Shown in pieces: positions 20,966-28,927 of a DNA stretch of 64,000 nucleotides. The translations under genes were made by a program, and so were the position numbers. The notes beneath the pieces are model-generated. The model did no database searches. It was not told the origin of the DNA and saw nothing but the letters and a program-made list of their open reading frames with translations. Source of the DNA: Paenibacillus cremeus (GTDB lineage: Bacteria; Bacillota; Bacilli; Paenibacillales; NBRC-103111). Each line of letters starts with the position of its first letter. Position 1 is the stretch's first letter. The stretch lies in NCBI RefSeq assembly GCF_007786445.1, contig NZ_VNJI01000006.1, positions 1-64,000 on the forward strand, read 5' to 3'.

Positions 20966-22120
20966 ATGGCCGTTATTTATTTAGATCATGCAGCTTCATC
21001 TTGGCCGAAACCGCCCAAAGTAATGGAGGCCATGGTTCAAAGTATAGAACAGTTCGGTGCAAATCCAGGTAGAGGTAGCCATGAGATGGCCGTAAAAGCC
21101 AGCAGGGTGCTTTTCGAAGGAAGAAAAAGCTTGGCTAAATTATTCAAAATAAAGAATCCGAACGACATTGCATTTACATTAAATACCACCATGTCCTTGA
21201 ATATGGCGATCAAAGGATTTGTTAAGCCAGGGGAACATGTCATATGTACGGCAGTGGAACACAATTCTGTTCGAAGACCCCTCGAATACTTGAAGCGTAC
21301 CCGAGATATAAAAGTAACATACATAGAAACTAACCCTAAGGGCGAGCTCACAATTGATGATGTAGCACGTGCTGTGACTTCGGAAACGAAGCTGATTGTA
21401 TGTACACATAGCTCCAATATGCTGGGAAGCATTTTGCCAGTTGCAGAGATTGGACAGTTGTGCAGGGATAAAGGCATAAAGCTTCTGGTAGATGCCGCGC
21501 AAACCGCAGGGACTTTGCCGATCGATGTAGGGCTGATGGGAATACATATGCTTGCTTTTCCTGGCCATAAAGCTTTGCTGGGACCGCAAGGCACTGGTGG
21601 ATTGTACATTCATCCGGATATTGACTTGGAGCCACTTATGCATGGAGGTACGGGCAGCCAATCGGAAGCGATCGAACAGCCGACAGTACGGCCAGATCGT
21701 TATGAGGCTGGTACTCCGAATACCGTAGGCATTGCCGGATTGACGGAGGGGGTAAAGTTTGTCCTGCAGGAAGGTGTAGAGCAGATTCACCTGAAGGAGT
21801 GGGCACTTACTCAACGCATGATGGAAGGGCTCATGGGAGTTACTGGTGTTACTGTATTGGGACCTGATTTAGGGCAAAATAAAACAGGAATCGTATCCTT
21901 TACCATCGCTGATGCTGATTCGTCGGAGGTCGCTTTTGTCCTGGATCAATCGTTTCAGATCGCTGTTCGAGCCGGGTATCATTGCACGCCGTTGGCTCAT
22001 GAAATGGCGGGTACGATGGCAAGAGGGGCCGTAAGGGCAAGCGTAGGTTATTTCACCACGGAAGCCGAGGTAGAACAGCTGATCCATGCGGTGAGGGAGA
22101 TTGCCGCGCATTACACCTAG
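20966..22120 (+). CDS. Class V aminotransferase, cysteine desulfurase family
   Basis: 384 aa. PLP enzyme: the N-terminus MAVIYLDHAASSWPKPP is that of NifS/Csd-like desulfurases, the PLP lysine is in FPGHKALLGPQGTGGLY, and the sulfur-carrying Cys is likely the one in RAGYHCTPLAHE. It probably takes sulfur from cysteine for Fe-S clusters or tRNA thiolation; no suf or isc partner is nearby, so the acceptor is unknown. GAAAGGTGGGG precedes the ATG; the open frame runs further upstream but shows no family features there. Confidence 0.85.
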   Translation: MAVIYLDHAASSWPKPPKVMEAMVQSIEQFGANPGRGSHEMAVKASRVLFEGRKSLAKLFKIKNPNDIAFTLNTTMSLNMAIKGFVKPGEHVICTAVEHNSVRRPLEYLKRTRDIKVTYIETNPKGELTIDDVARAVTSETKLIVCTHSSNMLGSILPVAEIGQLCRDKGIKLLVDAAQTAGTLPIDVGLMGIHMLAFPGHKALLGPQGTGGLYIHPDIDLEPLMHGGTGSQSEAIEQPTVRPDRYEAGTPNTVGIAGLTEGVKFVLQEGVEQIHLKEWALTQRMMEGLMGVTGVTVLGPDLGQNKTGIVSFTIADADSSEVAFVLDQSFQIAVRAGYHCTPLAHEMAGTMARGAVRASVGYFTTEAEVEQLIHAVREIAAHYT

Positions 22121-22146
22121 ATAGATGGATAGTAGGGGGAGCTTCA

Positions 22147-22641
22147 ATGGGGGAACAGTTAGTAGAAATTCCAATGGAAGTATTGCTGCTTGCGACAGGG
22201 ATTATATTATTGCTATTTCTAATTGTACTAATTTCGTTTTGGGTAAAGCTAAATAAGCTGCGCAAAAATTATACCTCGCTATTAAACGGCAGTGGAGAGG
22301 TAAATGTAGAAGAAGTATTGATAGGTATGCAAGACAAGGGGAATAGACAAACGGAAAGAATCGAAGCGTCGGAACGTTCGATTCAAGCGATGCAAGATCA
22401 ATTGCGTTCAATGAAATCCCATATTGGTATCCATCGTTATAATGCGTTTGCCGAAAGCGGCAGTGATTTAAGTTTTTCAGTTGCCGTATTGGATGAAAAG
22501 CAGGATGGGGTCGTGCTTACAGGCATTCACAGCCGTGATCATACGTATGTATACGCGAAACCGATTGAGCAGGGGCAGTCTTCTTACACCCTGTCACCGG
22601 AAGAAAAAGAGGCGATCACTCGTTCTGTACCAAAGAAGTAG
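22147..22641 (+). CDS. DUF4446 family membrane protein
   Basis: 164 aa. One membrane segment near the N-terminus (VLLLATGIILLLFLIVLISF), a polar coiled-coil-like middle (~55-95), and a C-terminal globular part with RYNAFAESGSDLSFSVAVLD and GVVLTGIHSRDHTYVYAKP, the conserved block of DUF4446 proteins found near the origin of spore formers. Function unknown. The last 26 nt overlap the convergent yyaC gene. Confidence 0.8.
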   Translation: MGEQLVEIPMEVLLLATGIILLLFLIVLISFWVKLNKLRKNYTSLLNGSGEVNVEEVLIGMQDKGNRQTERIEASERSIQAMQDQLRSMKSHIGIHRYNAFAESGSDLSFSVAVLDEKQDGVVLTGIHSRDHTYVYAKPIEQGQSSYTLSPEEKEAITRSVPKK

Positions 22642-23227
22642 GTGTAAACCGACGACGATTGGTCAGTGCAGAGTAGAACGATCGGGAAATCACTTCGGCC
22701 ATATTCATGACTAAGCTAAGCCGTGTATTTTGGAGGACAAAGTATTCCATAAATCCGCCGACGTTCACGATTCCTGTTACGTGCATGTCACCAACAGGAG
22801 GGAGTTCTTTGTTCACACCGGCACCTGGCTTGACTGGACCTTGGCCGATTTGAATGCAGCCTACACTGGTCAGTTGGCCGAGACAAGCGTCTACAGCGAT
22901 AATATAGGGATTGTTAAAATGCTGTTGTATCATAGTGAGCGTTTCACTTAGATTCATGGCATGAACCGGATTTTCTAAAGTGCCATAGAGGTGAAGATCG
23001 TCGATTTTTTTCTTTTGCAGCTGAGTACCTACTAGGGGGCCGAGGGAATCACCTGTAGAGCGATCTGTGCCTACGCAAACCACCACAATGGGCTGATGGG
23101 AAGGAACGTGCTGAAGAGAGCTCAAAAGTCGATCGGAAATCGATTCAACACAATTGGCTTCAGCGTGCGAAATTTTTAAATTTTCAATCTCTTTTTTCAT
23201 TGGCTCTCTAGTAAATGGCAGTTTCAT
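22616..23227 (-). CDS. yyaC: Spore protease-like protein YyaC
   Basis: 203 aa. YyaC family: IVVVCVGTDRSTGDSLGPLVG, then YIIAVDACLGQLTSVGCIQIG and KPGAGVNKELPPVGDMHVTG. YyaC is made in sporulating cells of B. subtilis and is related in fold to the Gpr spore protease; its substrate is not firmly known. AGGAGG lies 8 nt before the ATG. Its presence supports an endospore-forming host. It converges on, and overlaps, the DUF4446 gene. Confidence 0.9.
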   Translation of the reverse strand: MKLPFTREPMKKEIENLKISHAEANCVESISDRLLSSLQHVPSHQPIVVVCVGTDRSTGDSLGPLVGTQLQKKKIDDLHLYGTLENPVHAMNLSETLTMIQQHFNNPYIIAVDACLGQLTSVGCIQIGQGPVKPGAGVNKELPPVGDMHVTGIVNVGGFMEYFVLQNTRLSLVMNMAEVISRSFYSALTNRRRFTPTSLVQNE

Positions 23228-23353
23228 TATCGCAGCCTCCTAGTAGGAATTTATAGAGTTCGGTTGGAAGGATAGGGAATAATTGTTACTAGTATACGAA
23301 TGATAGGATCATTTTATACTTGAATTTATAAATTCTGAGATGAGGTGGACGTT

Positions 23354-23596
23354 GTGCTTTTAATGGCCTTTGATTCTACCCAGCAAGCACTAAGAGCGGA
23401 AATGCTGTTAGAGTATGCGGACATCGAGAACGATATGTGCCCGACCCCCAAGGAGATCACGGCCGGCTGTGCGCTCTCTTTGGAGTTCCCGGAGGATGCC
23501 TTAGTCACGGTGAAAGAAATCATTAGAGATGAGCGTGTAGAGATTCGTGGCATTTTTAGCAAAAAGGAAAATAGGTATGTTATGATAGAGTTGTAA
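23354..23596 (+). CDS. DUF3343 family protein
   Basis: 80 aa. LLMAFDSTQQALRAEMLLE and CPTPKEITAGCALSLEF match the DUF3343 pattern, which includes a conserved PTPxxIxxxCG-like segment resembling putative Se/S-binding proteins. Function unknown. Start: the GTG at 23354 is 6 nt after GAGGTG; a GTG at 23345 overlaps that ribosome binding site and is less likely. The MscS gene follows 13 nt after the stop. Confidence 0.75.
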   Translation: MLLMAFDSTQQALRAEMLLEYADIENDMCPTPKEITAGCALSLEFPEDALVTVKEIIRDERVEIRGIFSKKENRYVMIEL

Positions 23597-23609
23597 GGGA
23601 GGCACATAC

Positions 23610-24515
23610 ATGGATGAAATGATGAAGAAGCTTCAAGCCGAAGGTAACGCGGAAAAAAACTGGATGGAGCTATGGCTGGAGTTTAAGACCAAGACCGTCA
23701 GCTATGTCACGAATCCGGAAATATGGACTGGATTATTGATCTCTCTTTTAAAAATTGCACTCATCTTTATTGCCGCACGCCTTCTTATTAAAATCGCCAA
23801 CAGCGCATTGCAGCATATGTTGATTGAACGTGAGAGGAGCCCGCTCAAGTTTGACCCGCGACGAACCAAAACGATTGGCAAACTGATGGGGAATATCGTA
23901 ACGTATGTAGTTAATTTCATTATGATATTAATGATTTTGAGCCAATTTGGAGTCAGTTTAGCGCCGGTGCTGGCGGGAGCAGGGGTCGTCGGATTAGCTG
24001 TAGGTTTTGGTGCTCAGAGTTTGGTGAAAGATGTTATTACCGGATTTTTTATAATATTTGAGGATCAATTCGCTGTCGGCGATGTAGTACAGATTGGGAC
24101 GTTCAAGGGGAAGGTAGAGGAGATTGGCCTGCGGGTGACCCGAATCAAAAGCTGGACAGGTGAGGTACATATTATTCCGAACGGGGCGATTGCCCAGGTG
24201 ACGAATTTCTCGATTCATAATTCTTTAGCGGTTCTGGACGTGTCCGTGGCTTATGGAGCGGATGTGAATGAAGCGATGAAGCTGCTAGAGAAGACGGTGA
24301 AGAAGCACTTCGAATCCAGCCCGAATCTGGTGAAGGAGCCGGAAGTATTAGGTGTTCAGATGCTGGGCACATCGGAAGTGACCCTGCGCGTGACGGCGGA
24401 ATGCAAGCCCAATACGCAGGCAGCCGTAGCGAGGCTGCTGAATGCGGAGATTAAGAAAGCGTTTGAAACAGGCGGCATCGAGATCCCTTACCCGAAGGTG
24501 GTTACGATATCCTAG
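23610..24515 (+). CDS. MscS family mechanosensitive channel
   Basis: 301 aa. Membrane segments at ~45-70, ~95-115 and the pore helix VLAGAGVVGLAVGFGAQSLVKDVITGFF, followed by FEDQFAVGDVVQIG and the beta domain; this is the MscS core, closest in layout to B. subtilis YkuT. It releases solutes on osmotic downshock. GGGAGG precedes the ATG. Confidence 0.93.
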   Translation: MDEMMKKLQAEGNAEKNWMELWLEFKTKTVSYVTNPEIWTGLLISLLKIALIFIAARLLIKIANSALQHMLIERERSPLKFDPRRTKTIGKLMGNIVTYVVNFIMILMILSQFGVSLAPVLAGAGVVGLAVGFGAQSLVKDVITGFFIIFEDQFAVGDVVQIGTFKGKVEEIGLRVTRIKSWTGEVHIIPNGAIAQVTNFSIHNSLAVLDVSVAYGADVNEAMKLLEKTVKKHFESSPNLVKEPEVLGVQMLGTSEVTLRVTAECKPNTQAAVARLLNAEIKKAFETGGIEIPYPKVVTIS

Positions 24516-24536
24516 ATCGGCAAAGGTGGGATAGCA

Positions 24537-24764
24537 ATGGAAAAGAAAGAGTATCAGCTGGGCGATATCGTATTAATGAAGAAGCCCCATCCATGCGGGA
24601 CCAATGAGATGGAGATTATTCGGCTGGGCATGGATATTCGGATTAAATGCGTCGGCTGCAAGCACAGTGTTCTGGTGCCTAGGGCGAAATTCGAGAGTAA
24701 GCTGAAAAAGGTGCTGCGCTCCGCAGCAAGTCCAGCTCCAATGGAGGGAGAAGGCGCTCAATAA
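24537..24764 (+). CDS. DUF951 family protein
   Basis: 75 aa. YQLGDIVLMKKPHPCG, then DIRIKCVGCKHSVLVPRAKFE: two conserved Cys-containing segments that may bind metal. This small family lies beside the MscS and origin genes in Bacillales; its role is unknown. The last ~15 residues are low-complexity. Confidence 0.85.
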   Translation: MEKKEYQLGDIVLMKKPHPCGTNEMEIIRLGMDIRIKCVGCKHSVLVPRAKFESKLKKVLRSAASPAPMEGEGAQ

Positions 24765-24833
24765 TAAAGTAGCATAAAAAGCTTGCAATCATGAGCAAGC
24801 CGTGCTATATTATTACTTGTCCCTTTTGGACGC

Positions 24834-24924
24834 GGAAAGGTACCCAAGAGGCCCAAGGGGGCTGACTCGAAATCAGCTAGGCGGCGCAAGCCGTGCGTGG
24901 GTTCGAATCCCACTCTTTCCGCCA
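24834..24924 (+). tRNA. tRNA-Ser (anticodon CGA)
   Basis: 91 nt with encoded CCA. Acceptor stem GGAAAGG with CTTTCC and discriminator G; anticodon stem GCTGA/TCAGC with loop CTCGAAA, giving CGA, which reads UCG; a long variable arm; T arm GTGGG-TTCGAAT-CCCAC. A terminator follows at 24939. Confidence 0.96.
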
Positions 24925-24991
24925 TACATAACAAACCAAACGATCCGATGAGGATCGTTTTTTTGTTGTATGGGAAAGTAGGTGAGAACCC
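24907..24991 (+). repeat. Direct repeat copy 1: tRNA-Ser 3' end plus terminator
   Basis: 85 bp containing the last 18 nt of tRNA-Ser, the terminator (AACGATCC / GGATCGTT, T7 tail, 24939-24964) and about 27 bp more. Repeated at 25056 with one base change and one inserted base. Confidence 0.9.
24939..24964 (+). terminator. Terminator of tRNA-Ser
   Basis: Stem AACGATCC / GGATCGTT, loop GATGA, then seven T residues. Confidence 0.9.
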
Positions 24992-25055
24992 CAGAGGTTC
25001 GTCGGAGCATAGGCTTCGATAGGAATGGCATCGCAGTCGACCGCAAAGCGGGCGC

Positions 25056-25141
25056 ATCCCACTCTTTCCGCCATACATAACAAACTCAAACGATCCGATG
25101 AGGATCGTTTTTTTGTTGTATGGGAAAGTGGGTGAGAACCC
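25056..25141 (+). repeat. Direct repeat copy 2: tRNA-Ser 3' end plus terminator
   Basis: 86 bp, a near-identical copy of 24907-24991. Here the tRNA 3' end is not attached to a tRNA body: the DNA before it (24992-25055) cannot fold into the missing part. A second copy of the terminator is at 25089-25114. Confidence 0.9.
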
Positions 25142-25173
25142 GTGGGTGTTCCTCAGAGCTTACAGAAAAACAA

Positions 25174-25235
25174 TTGACATCACGACCCGGTTGAAGTAAA
25201 ATTTTAACTTGTAAATGAGAATGATTATTATTATC
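25174..25235 (+). promoter_or_regulatory. Fur-controlled promoter of the iron-binding lipoprotein
   Basis: TTGACA (25174-25179), a 17-nt spacer and TAAAAT (25197-25202). Just downstream, 25217-25235 matches the 19-bp Fur box GATAATGATAATCATTATC at 16 positions. The box covers the expected initial transcribed region, so Fur-Fe2+ should block transcription when iron is plentiful. Confidence 0.88.
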
Positions 25236-25272
25236 TAAATTTTAAAGATGAAGCCAGGAGGGCACACCAAAG

Positions 25273-26274
25273 ATGAATACAGGTAGTTTTCGATTACATT
25301 TTAAACCAGCTGCACTAATAGCCATAATGATGATGTTGTCCGTACTTCTCGCCGCGTGTGGAAGCAAAGCAGAGGCTCCGCAAGCTGCGGCGCCGGCGAA
25401 GAACGGAACAGCTGCAAATGCAGATGCACCAAGGAAAATCAAACATGCGATGGGCGAAACGGAAGTACCGGCTCACCCTCAGCGTGTAGTGATTCTGACA
25501 ATGGAAGGAACAGAAACGCTGCTGGCTCTCGGTGTAAAGCCTGTAGGCGCGGTAAACTCGGCCTATGGTGACCCTTGGTTCGATCATATTAAGCCTCAAT
25601 TAACGGGCGTGCAGGCGCTTGGAGGAGAGTCCCAGGTGAATTTGGAGCTGATCGCAAGTCTTAAGCCAGACCTGATTCTGGGGAACAAAATGCGCCAAGA
25701 GAAAATTTACCCGCAGTTATCCGCCATCGCACCGACGGTCTTCGCAGAAACGCTGCGTGGCGAGTGGAAGTCGAATTTCTCGCTGTTTGCTGACGCACTA
25801 AATAAGAAGGCTGAGGGCGATAAAGTTATTGCCGATTACGACAAGCGGATCGAAGATTTCAAGAAGAAAGCCGGAGATCAGCTGAAGGATAAAGTAGCGG
25901 TTGTTCGCTTCATGGCCGACAAAACGAGATTTTATTACGGGGATATGTTTACCGGAGCGATCTTCAAGCAAATCGGTATGCCGCGTTCGGATCCGAAGAG
26001 TGACGAGAAAGCATTCGATGATATCACAAAAGAACGCTTGCCGGAGCTGGAGGCAGCTGACCGTGTGTTCTACTTCACATACGACACGGGGGATGGGAAA
26101 GGCACGAAGCAGGAGCAGGCGTGGATGAATGACCCGCTGTGGAAAAACCTGAAGGTAGCAAAAACCAACAAGGTGTTCAAAGTGAGTGACGCGACTTGGA
26201 ATACGAGTGGTGGCGTACTGTCCGCGAATATTTTGCTTGATGATATGTACAAGATTTATGGTTTGACGAAATAG
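25273..26274 (+). CDS. Iron-siderophore ABC transporter substrate-binding lipoprotein
   Basis: 333 aa. Lipoprotein signal with lipobox LLAAC (Cys ~32), an Ala/Pro-rich tether, then the two-lobed siderophore-binding fold (VPAHPQRVVILTMEGTETLL; LKPDLILGNKMRQEKIY; LEAADRVFYFTYDTGDG). It resembles the Fe-citrate/hydroxamate binding proteins (YfmC/FecB group) and would deliver Fe3+-siderophore to a permease. No permease or ATPase gene is adjacent; it is a single gene with its own Fur promoter and a terminator after it. The exact siderophore cannot be told. Confidence 0.9.
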   Translation: MNTGSFRLHFKPAALIAIMMMLSVLLAACGSKAEAPQAAAPAKNGTAANADAPRKIKHAMGETEVPAHPQRVVILTMEGTETLLALGVKPVGAVNSAYGDPWFDHIKPQLTGVQALGGESQVNLELIASLKPDLILGNKMRQEKIYPQLSAIAPTVFAETLRGEWKSNFSLFADALNKKAEGDKVIADYDKRIEDFKKKAGDQLKDKVAVVRFMADKTRFYYGDMFTGAIFKQIGMPRSDPKSDEKAFDDITKERLPELEAADRVFYFTYDTGDGKGTKQEQAWMNDPLWKNLKVAKTNKVFKVSDATWNTSGGVLSANILLDDMYKIYGLTK

Positions 26275-26282
26275 AAACAAAC

Positions 26283-26325
26283 AAAAGAGGCTACTCGGAA
26301 TGAATGCAACCGGGTAGCCTCTTTT
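26283..26325. terminator. Bidirectional terminator after the iron-binding lipoprotein
   Basis: AAAAGAGGCTACTCGG pairs with CCGGGTAGCCTCTTTT (one mismatch), with A and T flanks that suit both directions. Confidence 0.85.
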
Positions 26326-26366
26326 ATGTGACTAGTACACATGAGTATAAGTGTTGTTCGGGAGAG

Positions 26367-26417
26367 TTATACACATGTGGATAACGCTGAGCAACCCTTG
26401 ATTTTGACCTATCCACA
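26367..26417. promoter_or_regulatory. Isolated DnaA-box cluster
   Basis: TTATACACA abuts TGTGGATAA head to head (26367-26384, one box exact and one with a single mismatch), and CTATCCACA follows at 26409-26417. It lies between two convergent genes, about 15 kb from the origin, and has no adjacent promoter. It may titrate DnaA as DnaA-box clusters do in B. subtilis. Confidence 0.65.
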
Positions 26418-26424
26418 GAAGGGT

Positions 26425-26685
26425 TTAATGATGGTCTCGTGAGTGAGAGTGACGATAGACCGCAAACCGATCGATACAATAGCCGATGACCGCCCAAGAA
26501 GCAATCGTGAGGATATAGAGGATGAGCGGGTTGATGTTCGTATATTTGAAAATTGGATAAAACCAAGCCGGCACGCTGAGCGCATAAAAAAGCAAATAGA
26601 TCGGGTCATATTCATGACCGAAATAATGAAGGATGCATAGCGCGACTCCGATTAATGTGAGCCAAGATGTATATTTATAACGCAT
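26425..26685 (-). CDS. Small membrane protein of unknown function
   Basis: 86 aa with three hydrophobic segments (about 8-22, 27-45 and 53-70) and a His-rich tail ending RHSHSRDHH. AGGAGAGGAG lies before the ATG, so it is probably expressed. I do not recognise the family. The C-terminal histidines could bind metal, but nothing else supports that. Confidence 0.65.
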   Translation of the reverse strand: MRYKYTSWLTLIGVALCILHYFGHEYDPIYLLFYALSVPAWFYPIFKYTNINPLILYILTIASWAVIGYCIDRFAVYRHSHSRDHH

Positions 26686-26761
26686 AAGGGATCTCCTCTC
26701 CTTTTACGAGAAATGGTGTGGATTCCCCTTACTGCCTAACGGCAGAGAGGGGAGGGCGATG

Positions 26762-26947
26762 CTACCCGCGAAATACTTTTTTCCACTTGCGATTATGGTT
26801 GGTTAAGGCCGGGAATTCGTCACCCTTTTTCAGTGTGATGATCTGAGGGTTATTAATCCCTGTATGGAAGGCGTCTTCGCCAACTTCCATATACTCACCG
26901 TCGTTCGGCGCTCGGTCGCCTTGACGGAATTGACTCCATTCACCCAT
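26762..26947 (-). CDS. YjzC family protein
   Basis: 61 aa. FRQGDRAPNDGEYMEVGE, NNPQIITLKKGDEFPALTN and NHNRKWKK match YjzC-type small proteins of Bacillales (GxxAPxxGxYxE...VxLxxGDxFPxxxNHNRKW). Function unknown. A strong AGGAGGTGA site lies before the ATG. Confidence 0.85.
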   Translation of the reverse strand: MGEWSQFRQGDRAPNDGEYMEVGEDAFHTGINNPQIITLKKGDEFPALTNHNRKWKKVFRG

Positions 26948-27057
26948 GGAAGGTCACCTCCTGTGATTGGTGTAGCGTTAGATTTTCCTTAAACGGAGGG
27001 GACCATGAGGGTTAATAATTACCATCGCCATTATTGAAGAAAGGCGAATTGTTTTTC

Positions 27058-27183
27058 TTGCTTTGGCGGGCTGTTTTTGCTATAGTATTATGGTGCGAGT
27101 TTAGGGAAGCTTTATTTTTACTCGCTCCTTGCTCCTGACGGTACAAGCCGACCGGGGGCCATAGTCCAAGAGGAGGTGGCAAC
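27058..27183 (+). promoter_or_regulatory. rpsF operon promoter and leader
   Basis: TTGCTT, a 17-nt spacer and TATAGT preceded by TGC (27058-27086), followed by a ~97-nt leader. In many Firmicutes the S6 operon leader binds the S6:S18 pair as an autogenous control; the CCGACCGGGGGCC stretch at ~27148 might belong to such a structure, but I could not confirm the fold. AGAGGAGGTGG at 27168-27178 is the rpsF ribosome binding site. Confidence 0.6.
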
Positions 27184-27471
27184 ATGCGCAAATACGAAGT
27201 GATGTACATTATCCGTCCTGAACTTGATCAGGAAGCTGTTCAAGCTGCAGTGGAGAAGTTCTCTAACATCATCAACAACGGTGGCGAAATTACGAAACAA
27301 GACCTGATGGGTAAGCGCCGTCTTGCGTATGAGATCAACAAGATTCGTGACGGTCATTATGTGTTGGTTCATTTCAACGCTAACAATGACGTTGTTAACG
27401 AGCTTGACCGCGTAATGAAGATTTCTGACGAAGTCATTCGTTATCTGATCGTAAGAGACGTAGTAGCTTAA
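27184..27471 (+). CDS. rpsF: 30S ribosomal protein S6
   Basis: 95 aa, MRKYEVMYIIRPELDQEAVQ with the S6 segment DLMGKRRLAYEINKIRDGHY. It binds S18 in the 30S platform. First gene of the rpsF-ssb-rpsR operon. Confidence 0.98.
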   Translation: MRKYEVMYIIRPELDQEAVQAAVEKFSNIINNGGEITKQDLMGKRRLAYEINKIRDGHYVLVHFNANNDVVNELDRVMKISDEVIRYLIVRDVVA

Positions 27472-27512
27472 GGCCTTGAGCCGTAATCGAAGTTATCCGG
27501 GAGGGAATACGG

Positions 27513-28010
27513 ATGTTGAATCGTGTGATTCTGATCGGAAGGCTGACTAGGGATCCCGAATTGCGCTATACACCAGCGGGTGTGGCTGTAACCCAGTTTA
27601 CACTTGCAGTTGATCGGCCATTTTCAGGTCAAGGCGGCCAAAGAGAAGCGGATTTTATTCCGGTTGTCACGTGGCGCCAACTAGCGGAGACCTGCGCGAA
27701 TTATCTTCGCAAGGGACGTCTTGCCGCAGTGGAAGGCCGCATTCAAGTGCGTAACTATGACAACAATGAAGGCCGTCGCGTTTATGTTACGGAAGTCATT
27801 GCTGACAATGTGCGATTCTTGGAATCGGCGAACAGCGGTAACCGCGAAGAAGGTATGGATATGGGCGGTGGCAACAACAACTTTGGTGGTGGCGGCGGCA
27901 ATAGCGGCGGTAACCGTGGAAGCTATGGCGGCGGAGGACGAAACAACCAGGATCCATTCCAGGATGACGGCAAGCCGATTGACATTTCCGATGATGATTT
28001 GCCGTTCTAA
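27513..28010 (+). CDS. ssb: Single-stranded DNA-binding protein
   Basis: 165 aa. N-terminal OB fold ([40 protein letters not shown]), a Gly/Asn-rich linker (~115-150) and the acidic tip DISDDDLPF that recruits replication and repair proteins. AGGGAGG lies before the ATG. Sits in its usual place between rpsF and rpsR. Confidence 0.98.
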   Translation: MLNRVILIGRLTRDPELRYTPAGVAVTQFTLAVDRPFSGQGGQREADFIPVVTWRQLAETCANYLRKGRLAAVEGRIQVRNYDNNEGRRVYVTEVIADNVRFLESANSGNREEGMDMGGGNNNFGGGGGNSGGNRGSYGGGGRNNQDPFQDDGKPIDISDDDLPF

Positions 28011-28053
28011 TCGACCGGTAAATGAACTATTCGCGTAGAAAGGATGGAGAACA

Positions 28054-28344
28054 ATGGCATTTGAAAAAAGAGAACGTTCCGAAGACCGTGGCGAGCGCGG
28101 CGAAAGAAAGTTCAGCGGACGTGGCAAAAAAGGCGGCAAGCGCCGTAAAGTTTGTTACTTCACTGTCAACAAAATCAAGCACATTGATTATAAAGACATT
28201 GAAACGCTCAAGAAGTTCATCAGCGAGCGCGGGAAGATCCTTCCTCGCCGTGTAACTGGTACTTCTGCGAAGTATCAGCGCGCATTGACGATCGCGATCA
28301 AACGCGCACGTCAAATCGCTTTGCTGCCGTACACAACGGAATAA
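28054..28344 (+). CDS. rpsR: 30S ribosomal protein S18
   Basis: 96 aa. A charged N-terminal extension (~1-30, rich in Glu, Arg and Gly) precedes the S18 core [19 protein letters not shown] and [20 protein letters not shown]. Such an extension is common in Paenibacillus. Ends 11 nt before a terminator. Confidence 0.97.
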   Translation: MAFEKRERSEDRGERGERKFSGRGKKGGKRRKVCYFTVNKIKHIDYKDIETLKKFISERGKILPRRVTGTSAKYQRALTIAIKRARQIALLPYTTE

Positions 28345-28355
28345 GATATACAGAG

Positions 28356-28392
28356 AAGGGGCTGCCGAGTATTATCGGCGGTCCCTTTTTTT
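28356..28392 (+). terminator. Terminator of the rpsF-ssb-rpsR operon
   Basis: A stem of about 11 bp, AAGGGGCTGCCGA with TCGGCGGTCCC and imperfections, followed by seven T residues. Confidence 0.85.
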
Positions 28393-28496
28393 GTTATCCG
28401 AGGGAGCGGCTTATTTTTCTTCGAGGGGCGTAACATGGTATGATGGAGGGGTAGAAACTCGCCATTGGGGTGGCGACGGAAAGGTAGGGAGAACCG

Positions 28497-28913
28497 TTGA
28501 ACATTGCTTTTTTTCTGGTGCCGAAGGATGATGTTATCTATTTATCTCCTCATTCCACGATGCGCCAAGCTTTGGAACGGATGGAGTATCACCGGTATTC
28601 GGCCGTCCCGCTGATTGATGAAGAAGGCAAGTATGTGGGCACGATTACTGAGGGGGATCTCCTGTGGAAGCTGAAGCATGCGCCGGATGTGGGATTTGAT
28701 AATGCCCATAAGATTCAGCTCAAGGATGTTCCGCAGCATATGACCATAAAGCCGGTGCGAATCGATCAGCAGATGCAAGATTTGATCACGCTGGCCACGA
28801 ATCAGAACTATGTTCCTGTCATTGACGATAACGGAGTCTTTATAGGGATTATTCGAAGAAGAGAAATTATTGATTATTGCTTTAAGCTGTGGCAGTCCGA
28901 ACAAAAAGTATAA
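28497..28913 (+). CDS. CBS domain pair protein
   Basis: 138 aa made of two CBS motifs (~10-60 and ~75-130): ALERMEYHRYSAVPLIDEEG and LITLATNQNYVPVIDDNGVF, each followed by GTITEGDLL- or GIIRRREII-type endings. Stand-alone CBS pairs bind adenosyl ligands; some in Firmicutes bind cyclic-di-AMP, and gdpP, which degrades that nucleotide, is 1 kb downstream. The start is TTG after AGGGAG. Target unknown. Confidence 0.85.
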   Translation: MNIAFFLVPKDDVIYLSPHSTMRQALERMEYHRYSAVPLIDEEGKYVGTITEGDLLWKLKHAPDVGFDNAHKIQLKDVPQHMTIKPVRIDQQMQDLITLATNQNYVPVIDDNGVFIGIIRRREIIDYCFKLWQSEQKV

Positions 28914-28927
28914 AAGTGTGGTATAAT
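28899..28927 (+). promoter_or_regulatory. Promoter of yybS-gdpP (extended -10)
   Basis: TGTGGTATAATT gives a perfect -10 with TGG extension (28922-28927); the -35 region is poor. It overlaps the end of the CBS gene and lies about 90 nt before yybS. Confidence 0.5.

Noticed and set aside
24758-25089. Minus-strand reading frames across tRNA-Ser, containing the phrase AERVGFEPTHGL
   Set aside because: This is the well-known false protein obtained by translating the reverse complement of a tRNA-Ser gene; the DNA is a tRNA and its duplicated 3' end.
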